In this document: positions 24,334-30,214 of the stretch, in pieces | Numbering within the stretch: position 1 is the stretch's first letter | How the letters are laid out: every line of letters starts with the position of its first letter | Program-made: the position numbers and the translations under genes | Assembly: GCA_910584905.1 (NCBI GenBank) | Contig: CAJUCQ010000001.1 | Location: 1-30,214, forward strand | DNA length: 30,214 nucleotides | Direction of reading: 5' to 3' | From: an uncultured Muribaculaceae bacterium | GTDB taxonomy: Bacteria; Bacteroidota; Bacteroidia; Bacteroidales; Muribaculaceae | The notes under the pieces: generated by a model | The model's database searches: none | Told to the model about the DNA's origin: nothing | What the model saw: only the letters and a program-made list of their open reading frames with translations

Positions 24334-25542
24334 TTATTCCACTTTGTGGAGGTTATGGCCCATGCGCACCTTCTTGGTGTGCATGTAGCGGAGGTTGTAG
24401 GGGTTGGGGCTTACCTCGATGGGCACGTTCTCGACCACTTCGAGTCCGTAGCCTTCGAGTCCGATGCGTTTTACGGGGTTGTTGGTCATAAGGCGCATCT
24501 TGCGGATGCCGAGGAGGTTGAGAATCTGCGCCCCCACGCCGTAGTCGCGGTCGTCGGCGCCGTGGCCGAGGTGGAGGTTGGCTTCGACGGTGTCGAGGCC
24601 CTCTTCCTGAAGCTTGTACGCGCGGATTTTATCCATCAGGCCGATGCCGCGGCCTTCCTGACTGAGATATACGACGGCGCCTCGGCCCTCGGCCTCAATC
24701 ATCTGCAGGGATTTGTGGAGCTGTTCGCCGCAGTCGCAGCGGAGCGAGCCGAAGATGTCGCCCGTGGCGCAAGACGAGTGTACGCGCACGAGCACCGGCT
24801 CCTCGCCCGAGATGTCGCCTTTGATGAGGGCTATGTGTTCGAGGCCGTTGCTTTTCTGGCGGAAGGGGATGAGGCGGAAGTGGCCGTAGGCCGTGGGCAT
24901 GTCGACCTCGACGCCCACTTCGACGAGCGTCTCCGTGGCCAGACGGTAGGCGATGAGGTCGCGAATCGACACGAGCTTCATGCCCCATTCGTCGGCGAGG
25001 CGGCGCAGTTCGGGCAGGCGCGCCATCGAGCCGTCGTCGCTCATGATTTCCATGAGCGCCGCCGCGGGCTGGAGGCCAGCGAGGCGGGCGAGGTCCACGG
25101 CGGCTTCGGTGTGGCCGCTACGGCGCAGCACGCCTTGGTCCTGAGCGTAGAGCGGGTTGATATGTCCGGGGCGCCCGAAGGTGGCGGCTGTGGACTCGGG
25201 GTCGGCGAGTGCGCGGATTGTGGCACAGCGGTCTTCGGCGCTGACGCCCGTGGAGCAACCCTCGAGTTTGTCGACGGTGACGGTGAAGGGCGTGCCCAGC
25301 ACCGACGTGTTGTCTTCCACCTGATGGTGGAGCTCAAGCTCGCGGCAACGCGATATTGTCAGCGGCGCGCAGAGCACGCCTCGGGCGTTCTTGAGCATGA
25401 AGTTCACCTGTTCGGGTGTGATTTTTTCGGCGGCGACGATAATGTCGCCTTCGTTCTCGCGGTCTTCGTCGTCGACCACTATCACCATCTTACCTGCGCG
25501 GAAGTCGGCGATGGCTTCTTCTATCGAATCGAGCTTTATCAT
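24334..25542 (-). CDS. ribBA: Bifunctional DHBP synthase / GTP cyclohydrolase II RibBA
   Basis: Makes both precursors of riboflavin: 3,4-dihydroxy-2-butanone 4-phosphate from ribulose 5-phosphate, and the pyrimidine from GTP. 402 residues, the normal length. The RibB half (about 1-200) has the acidic loop DDEDRENEGDI (24-34) and GHTEAAVDLARLAG. The RibA half (about 205-402) has the zinc ligands Cys258, Cys269 and Cys271 in SSCATGD...RCDCGEQ and the catalytic region YLSQEGRGIGL. Its start overlaps the lptF stop by four bases. No FMN riboswitch could be expected here because the gene is internal to an operon. Confidence 0.96.
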   Translation of the reverse strand: MIKLDSIEEAIADFRAGKMVIVVDDEDRENEGDIIVAAEKITPEQVNFMLKNARGVLCAPLTISRCRELELHHQVEDNTSVLGTPFTVTVDKLEGCSTGVSAEDRCATIRALADPESTAATFGRPGHINPLYAQDQGVLRRSGHTEAAVDLARLAGLQPAAALMEIMSDDGSMARLPELRRLADEWGMKLVSIRDLIAYRLATETLVEVGVEVDMPTAYGHFRLIPFRQKSNGLEHIALIKGDISGEEPVLVRVHSSCATGDIFGSLRCDCGEQLHKSLQMIEAEGRGAVVYLSQEGRGIGLMDKIRAYKLQEEGLDTVEANLHLGHGADDRDYGVGAQILNLLGIRKMRLMTNNPVKRIGLEGYGLEVVENVPIEVSPNPYNLRYMHTKKVRMGHNLHKVE

Positions 25543-27350
25543 AAGGCTGGAGATTTGCTGTTGATTTCGGAGTATATTTTAATCAGCGCCCGGGTCGTGG
25601 CGGCTATGGCGTTGAGCCGTCGGGCGCGGGGCGCGAAGGGGTATTCGTTGAGGAGGCTGATGACGCGTCGGTCGTCGGTGTTCGAGAGGTAGTCGACCAG
25701 CTCGTTGAGCGGCGCGCGCAACGGCGCCGAGGCCGCTCCGGCTCTTAGCGGCCTGAGCAGGCGCGGGCAGGCCGCGAGGCGTCCGAGGGCGTTGTCGGTG
25801 AGGGTGGCGAAAGCCTCAAGGCGCCGCAGGGCTTCGGCCGGGTCTACATCGTCCATGTGCACCTCCTTGAGACTGAGGTTGCGGCGGTCTTTAAGCCCGG
25901 CGAGCCGGCGGAAGAAGTTGCGGTAGGCGTCGACGTTGAACACCGCCGAGTCGCCCACGGCCTTGTAGGTGAAAAACACGCCCAAGGGGAGCAGCACCGC
26001 CGAGCTGAGCCAGATGCCTTCCCACACGGCGATTTTGCCGTCGCGGGCCATCTTGTAGCCCGTGTTGTCGATTATGTAGTAGACGATGAACAGTAGCACC
26101 GAAATCACCAGAGGCGTGCCGAGGCCGCCTTTCTTGATGATGGCGCCGAGCGGAGCGCCGATGAAGAAGAATATCAGGCAGGCGAACGAGAGCGTGAATT
26201 TCTTCTGCATCTCGATGTCGTGGCGGCGCATGAGCTTTTCCTGCTCGGCGAAGGCAAGGGCGCGGTATTCGTATTCCTGCTTTGTGCGCTTCACCTTGGC
26301 TATGGCTTGGTTGATATAGTTTTTGGCCATCGCCGGGGTGGGGGAGCTGAAAATCGAGTCGAGGTCGGCGGGCGTCGGGCCTGCGGCCTTCGTGGTGCTG
26401 TCGGCGGCGGCGAGGGCCGACGCCGGGATTATCGTCGGCAGGCCCATTACCTGCGCCGAGCGCAGCTCGCGGCCGTAGATGGCGCCCACGGAGTCGATTT
26501 TGCTTCGGATTGAGTCGATTGAGTGGCGCAGCTCGGCCACGTTCTGCCCTATATACTGCGAGCGCATCCCGGCCTCGTCCATGCGGTTGAAGTTCATGTC
26601 GAAGGGGAAGTAGATGCGCTTGTCGGCGAAGGCCTCGCGGCGGAAGGGGAGATAGCGCGAGGAGGTCACGCCCATGGAGTTGTCGCGCATGTTCTCGAAC
26701 ATCTCGCCCGAGTGGAGGTGGAGGAAAAGGCGCGTGCGGTCTTCCGTGAAGTTGAAGCGCCCGGAGTCGGCGAGTATCACTCGTGAGTTGTCGATGCCCT
26801 TCGAGAGATCATAGATTATCATCCCGTAGAGCATGCCCGTCTCGGGGTCCTTGCTGTCGACGTAGAGGTTCATGTTGGGGATGCGGTCGTAGAACGAGCG
26901 CACGGGAATCTCCACCTCGGGGCTTTTCTGCCTCACGGAGAATAGCAGCGTCCACATCTTCGTCTGAGCCACGGGGAGCACGTTGTTCTGAAAGAAAAAC
27001 GCTCCTCCGGCGATTATACACATCAGTATTATCAGGGGCCTCATGATGCGGAAAAGCGATATTCCGGCGGCCTTCATGGCCGTAAGCTCGAATTTCTCGC
27101 CGAGATTGCCGAATACCATCAGCGACGCCAGCAGCACCGCCAGCGGAAGTGCCATCGGCACCATCGTCAGCGCCGCGTAAAAAAAGAGCTCGCCGATGAC
27201 GCTTATCTCAAGGCCTTTGCCGACGAGGTCGTCGATTGAACGCCACAAAAACTGCATCAGCACGATGAACAGGCATATAAAAAACGTCATCGTCAGCAAC
27301 GGGAGAAACCGCTGCAACATAAAGCTGTATAGACGTTTGATTCTGAACAT
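25539..27350 (-). CDS. LptF/LptG-family permease (YjgP/YjgQ)
   Basis: Inner-membrane subunit of the lipopolysaccharide export machine, which feeds LPS from the ABC transporter LptB2FG to LptC. The open frame begins at 27389, but a -7 promoter box lies at 27378-27385, so I place the start at ATG 27350 (603 residues). Three N-terminal membrane helices are followed by a large periplasmic beta-jellyroll region (about 115-370) and three more helices (about 385-455, with FFIGAPLGAIIKKGGLG). A cytoplasmic tail of about 150 residues follows that most LptF/G proteins lack; its function is unknown. First gene of the six-gene operon. LptF and LptG cannot be told apart with confidence. Confidence 0.88.
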   Translation of the reverse strand: MFRIKRLYSFMLQRFLPLLTMTFFICLFIVLMQFLWRSIDDLVGKGLEISVIGELFFYAALTMVPMALPLAVLLASLMVFGNLGEKFELTAMKAAGISLFRIMRPLIILMCIIAGGAFFFQNNVLPVAQTKMWTLLFSVRQKSPEVEIPVRSFYDRIPNMNLYVDSKDPETGMLYGMIIYDLSKGIDNSRVILADSGRFNFTEDRTRLFLHLHSGEMFENMRDNSMGVTSSRYLPFRREAFADKRIYFPFDMNFNRMDEAGMRSQYIGQNVAELRHSIDSIRSKIDSVGAIYGRELRSAQVMGLPTIIPASALAAADSTTKAAGPTPADLDSIFSSPTPAMAKNYINQAIAKVKRTKQEYEYRALAFAEQEKLMRRHDIEMQKKFTLSFACLIFFFIGAPLGAIIKKGGLGTPLVISVLLFIVYYIIDNTGYKMARDGKIAVWEGIWLSSAVLLPLGVFFTYKAVGDSAVFNVDAYRNFFRRLAGLKDRRNLSLKEVHMDDVDPAEALRRLEAFATLTDNALGRLAACPRLLRPLRAGAASAPLRAPLNELVDYLSNTDDRRVISLLNEYPFAPRARRLNAIAATTRALIKIYSEINSKSPAL

Positions 27351-27377
27351 GTCTTTGTGGGCATACAAAATAGCACG

Positions 27378-27385
27378 CAAAGATA
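27378..27385 (-). promoter_or_regulatory. -7 element of the lptF-ribBA operon promoter
   Basis: TATCTTTG on the minus strand is a full match to TAnnTTTG. It lies 28 bases before ATG 27350 and overlaps the upstream ATG at 27387-27389, which therefore cannot be the start of the main protein. No TTTG is seen at -33. Confidence 0.65.
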
Positions 27386-27443
27386 GCAAAAAATCGGTGA
27401 ATAGCCTCCCGCCGAGTCCGAAAATATATGTTAAGACCCTCCG

Positions 27444-27470
27444 CTTCCGCTCCGCCAGCGGTGGCGGAAG
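27444..27470. repeat. GC-rich hairpin in the divergent intergenic region
   Basis: CTTCCGC (27444-27450) pairs with GCGGAAG (27464-27470), and an inner CCGC/GCGG pair closes a tight loop. It lies among AT-rich sequence, and the decamer TATGTTAAGA stands on both sides (27427 and 27488). It is upstream of both divergent promoters' start points, so it may be a protein-binding site or an old repeat. No gene is seen in 27351-27678. Confidence 0.5.
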
Positions 27471-27519
27471 TCTGCCGCGGTTTAATTTATGTTAAGAACG
27501 AGCCTTGTAGGTTAAATAA

Positions 27520-27551
27520 TTTGCTTATAACACTGAATTTTTGTTATTTTG
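27520..27551 (+). promoter_or_regulatory. Candidate promoter of the large secreted protein
   Basis: TTTG (27520-27523), 21 bases, then TATTTTG (27545-27551), one base shorter than the TAnnTTTG consensus. It would give a 5' leader of about 120 bases, very A-rich before the ATG at 27679, as is common for strongly translated Bacteroidetes genes that lack a Shine-Dalgarno sequence. Confidence 0.5.
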
Positions 27552-27678
27552 CAATTCAAAAATCAATAAAAAGCCGATGCCAAAACTATTGCATTTTTCA
27601 GGACCGGACAGGAAGAAAAAATAAGAAAAATCAAAAATAAACAAATCATTTTTCATTAACCAAAAAAACAATTTACAC

Positions 27679-29892
27679 ATGAAGAAACAATTACTCGCTC
27701 TTGCGGTGGCTGTGGGCGGCGTTTTTGGCGCAAACGCCGAGACGCTCTACACCATGACGTTCGGCGCCGGTTACAATCAGGACGAGACTTCAGGCTACGC
27801 CGGCGTGTCTTTTGAAGTCAAGGATGCCGAAGGCAACACATGGCTCACAAACAACTTTAACAACAATAAAAACGGTTGGGACTATGCCAAGTGTATAGCT
27901 AAGAATACAACTAATGGCACGGCAACGATAAGCACCCGGTTCGCGGTTGACGGCATTCTTGATGAGATTGTCATTAACGGAAAGCTTGGTGTGGCTTCGA
28001 CAACCGGCACCATAGAAGTTTATGCGTCGGAAGATGACACTTTTTCCGCGGAAACAAAGGTAGGCGGCATTGATGTCAAGACGTTAACGTCAAAACAAGG
28101 TGATGTTGCCATTCCGCTCAGCAACGCTGCCTCCGATATGTATTACAAGGTGAAGTTCACATGTTCCAACAGCACCAAAACAAACGGTGCCGTATGGGTG
28201 TACAGTGTGAAATACAACGGGTCCAAGGGTGCTCCGGCCGCTGTTGCCGCTCCCGAGTTCGGCGAACTTACCGAAGGCCAGTGGGGCGCATACAACCTCG
28301 CGCTGACCTGCTCGACCGAGGGCGCTGAAATCTACTACACTCTCGACGGCTCCGAGCCTTCCAAGGACGCCATAAAGTACACCTCTCCCATCGAGCTTTA
28401 CAGCGGCACCACCACCGTGAAGGCTATCGCATACAAGGGCGAGGAAGCTTCAAAGGTAGCTGTAAAGGTTGTTGACGTGCCCTACGTTCTCGACAGCTTC
28501 TCGGCTCTCGCAGGTATGGATGAAGAGATGATGGCCGGAGTCGGCGGTGAAATCAAGTTCATTGTCAACGGCAACATGACTTACGTATATCAGAACGGCG
28601 CCTACCTCTACCTCACCGACGGCTCGTACTACGTGATGTGCTACGGCTTCGACAAGGGCACATTCAAGCCCGGCGACACCTTCTCGACCCTCAGCGGCAC
28701 ATACTACTACCGCTACGGCCAGCCTCAGGTCAAGGACTACACCATCGGCGAGGCAACTCCCGGCCAGCGCATCATCAAGCCTATGGAAATCGAGGGCGCA
28801 GATGAAATCGCTCCTTATATGATCAACCGCTACATGACCATCTCCGGCGTGAGCATCTCCGACGTCAGCGGCAAGGATGCAATCATGACCGACGCCGCCG
28901 GCAACAGCGTGGCTCTCCGCGACCAGTTCGGCATCAATGGCTTCGCCAACGGCAAGAACCTCACCGTCACCGGCTTTGTAGGCCTCTATAAGGCTGCCAA
29001 CGCAGAAGTTGCAACCGTTCAGTTCTGCCCCACCGAAATCGTCAACGAAGCAGGCGAGGAAATTGTTGAAGCTCCCGTATTCTCGCTCGAATCCGGCGAA
29101 TACACCGAGAACACCGAAATCACCATCACCTCCGCTACCGAAGGCGCCACCATCTTCTACACCATCAACGGCGGCGACATCCTCGAATACAGCGCTCCCA
29201 TCGTCCTCACCGAGGATATGACCATCGAAGCTTATGCCACCAAGGACGGCATGACCGACAGCGAAGTTGTCGAAGCGACTTACACCGTCAAGCCCGCAGA
29301 ACCCGTGGACGAGACCAAGGCTACCTTTGATTTCTCCAAGGACGGTTTCGGCAAAATCACCTGCAACCCCGCAATCACCACTTATCCCGACGGTAACGCC
29401 ACCGATATCAACGACGTGGAAATGACTGTCAACGGCGTATCGCTCACGTTCACAAAGGGTGGCAACAATAACAATGCCCTTTACGCCAGCGACAATACTC
29501 TTCGCATTTACACGAGCAACACTCTTACGGTGAGCGTTTCCGACCTCTACACCATCACCAAGATTGCCTTCACCAAGGGCTCGAGCTGGGCGATGACCTT
29601 CCCCGAAGGTCAGCAGGGCGAATTCGCCGACGGCATCTGGACGGCTCCCGCCGCCGTAGCCCGCGAAGAGGTGCGCATCAACGACGTGACCTTCTCCGCA
29701 TCTGCAAAGACTTTCATCAAGGCCATCGACGTTGAATTTGCAAAGGTATCCACCGGCGTTGAGGAAGTGGAAGTGGAAGAATCCGCTGAAGCTGTTTACT
29801 ACAACCTTCAGGGTGTTCGCGTTGAGAACCCCGCAAGCGGCCTCTACATCCGCGTAGCCGGCAAGACCGCAAGCAAGGTCTACATCCGCTAA
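27679..29892 (+). CDS. Large secreted multidomain protein with chitobiase-type Fn3 domains and YIR-type tail
   Basis: 737 residues. The signal peptide (MKKQLLALAVAVGG..., cut near residue 20) is followed by a first beta-rich domain (about 21-185). A chitobiase/beta-hexosaminidase C-terminal-type domain (191-268) has EIYYTLDGSEPS. An OB-fold-like segment (about 269-460) comes next, and a second chitobiase-type domain (464-540) has TIFYTINGG. Another beta domain (548-690), distantly like the first, precedes the tail (691-737), which has VYYNLQGVRVENPASGLYIR and ends KVYIR. No catalytic domain is evident, so adhesion or glycan binding at the cell surface is more likely than hydrolysis. It is a single-gene unit with its own promoter and a strong terminator. 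Confidence 0.85.
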   Translation: MKKQLLALAVAVGGVFGANAETLYTMTFGAGYNQDETSGYAGVSFEVKDAEGNTWLTNNFNNNKNGWDYAKCIAKNTTNGTATISTRFAVDGILDEIVINGKLGVASTTGTIEVYASEDDTFSAETKVGGIDVKTLTSKQGDVAIPLSNAASDMYYKVKFTCSNSTKTNGAVWVYSVKYNGSKGAPAAVAAPEFGELTEGQWGAYNLALTCSTEGAEIYYTLDGSEPSKDAIKYTSPIELYSGTTTVKAIAYKGEEASKVAVKVVDVPYVLDSFSALAGMDEEMMAGVGGEIKFIVNGNMTYVYQNGAYLYLTDGSYYVMCYGFDKGTFKPGDTFSTLSGTYYYRYGQPQVKDYTIGEATPGQRIIKPMEIEGADEIAPYMINRYMTISGVSISDVSGKDAIMTDAAGNSVALRDQFGINGFANGKNLTVTGFVGLYKAANAEVATVQFCPTEIVNEAGEEIVEAPVFSLESGEYTENTEITITSATEGATIFYTINGGDILEYSAPIVLTEDMTIEAYATKDGMTDSEVVEATYTVKPAEPVDETKATFDFSKDGFGKITCNPAITTYPDGNATDINDVEMTVNGVSLTFTKGGNNNNALYASDNTLRIYTSNTLTVSVSDLYTITKIAFTKGSSWAMTFPEGQQGEFADGIWTAPAAVAREEVRINDVTFSASAKTFIKAIDVEFAKVSTGVEEVEVEESAEAVYYNLQGVRVENPASGLYIRVAGKTASKVYIR

Positions 29893-29945
29893 TCCCCTCG
29901 CGTGTCATCGGCCGCTACCCGCCGCCGATGACCGCAAAACAATAA

Positions 29946-29993
29946 CATGGGGCTGCGTCGCAATGATTTGCGATGCCGCCCCATGCTTTTTTT
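29946..29993 (+). terminator. Strong intrinsic terminator
   Basis: Bases 29946-29963 pair with 29968-29985 (18 positions, one mismatch and one G-T) around a 4-base loop, and a run of seven T follows at 29987-29993. It lies 53 bases after the stop codon of the secreted protein. Confidence 0.92.
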
Positions 29994-29997
29994 GCGG

Positions 29998-30122
29998 GGA
30001 CGCGATTCATCGCGTCCGCGACGACGGGGCATTTTTAATGCGCGACATTGCGGGGATAATGTGCCGGAAGTTAGCGCTTTCGGCACGGACGCGATTAATC
30101 GCGTCCCAATGCTATTAACTTA
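29998..30122. repeat. Composite palindromic repeat, right copy
   Basis: Two palindromes lie 89 bases apart: GGACGCGAT-TC-ATCGCGTCC at 29998-30017, and the perfect GGACGCGATTAATCGCGTCC at 30087-30106. Bases 30086-30122 are the exact reverse complement of 81-117. The first palindrome is followed by GCGACGA, as in the left copy. The element starts five bases after the T run of the preceding terminator. In the remaining 30123-30214 I see no gene or clear signal. Confidence 0.75.
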
Positions 30123-30214
30123 AGGCCTCATAGCGCTTGTCTGTAGTTAGTCAAAGTAACATATTTTCCGCTTGCCTTTATATTTCTGAACACTCGCGCA
30201 TTGTGCCTGTCGGG

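Noticed and set aside
24292..25692. A 466-codon plus-strand frame opposite ribBA
   Set aside because: Antisense shadow; ribBA has its zinc and substrate motifs in order.

Overview
The window reads as a stretch of chromosome from a GC-rich member of the Bacteroidales, most likely Muribaculaceae-like. The assignment rests on four things. Promoters have the Bacteroidetes form (TTTG, 19-21 bases, TAnnTTTG). The order purH-mreB-mreC-mreD-mrdA-rodA is the one known from Bacteroides relatives. Secreted proteins end in a short tail of the type G-[IVL]-YIR...K-[IV]-x-[VI]R. The tRNA gene does not encode CCA. There is no phage, plasmid, insertion sequence or CRISPR array; the content is mostly housekeeping with an accessory flavour in the redox operon and the secreted proteins.

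Layout. 1-318 is non-coding: a terminator-like hairpin for a gene left of the window, then a composite palindromic repeat. 319-2355 (minus): tRNA-Glu(CTC) with its own promoter and terminator, then grpE-dnaJ. 2355-6119 (minus): recJ-recQ. 6120-6375 is a divergent promoter region. 6376-10180 (plus): a tightly packed four-gene operon of a Tat-lipoprotein aldo/keto reductase with Fe-S clusters, a membrane polyferredoxin, a DUF1893 protein and an ECF S-component-like membrane protein. 10208-17583 (minus): purH followed by the rod-shape/elongation module mreBCD-mrdA-rodA. 17849-20101 (plus): two secreted proteins of unknown function. 20182-27350 (minus): a six-gene operon, lptF-ribBA-unknown-glycosyltransferase-GHL10 hydrolase-glycosyltransferase. 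27351-27678 is a second divergent promoter region with a hairpin. 27679-29892 (plus): a large multidomain secreted protein followed by a strong terminator. 29894-30214 is non-coding: that terminator, a second copy of the palindromic repeat, and about 90 bases (30123-30214) in which I see nothing.

How the parts work together. The redox operon looks like an electron chain across the cytoplasmic membrane: the membrane polyferredoxin would pass electrons, through as many as six [4Fe-4S] clusters, to an exported reductase that still has the aldo/keto reductase catalytic tetrad although NADPH is absent outside the cytoplasm. The purH-mre-mrd block joins purine synthesis to the elongasome. The lptF operon joins envelope lipid export, riboflavin synthesis and envelope glycan enzymes. 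The three secreted proteins share only their C-terminal tail, which suggests a common sorting or processing route.

The most unusual DNA-level signal is a pair of composite palindromic elements, one at each end of the window, which share a 37-bp exact inverted repeat and show a compensating base change in the palindrome arms.
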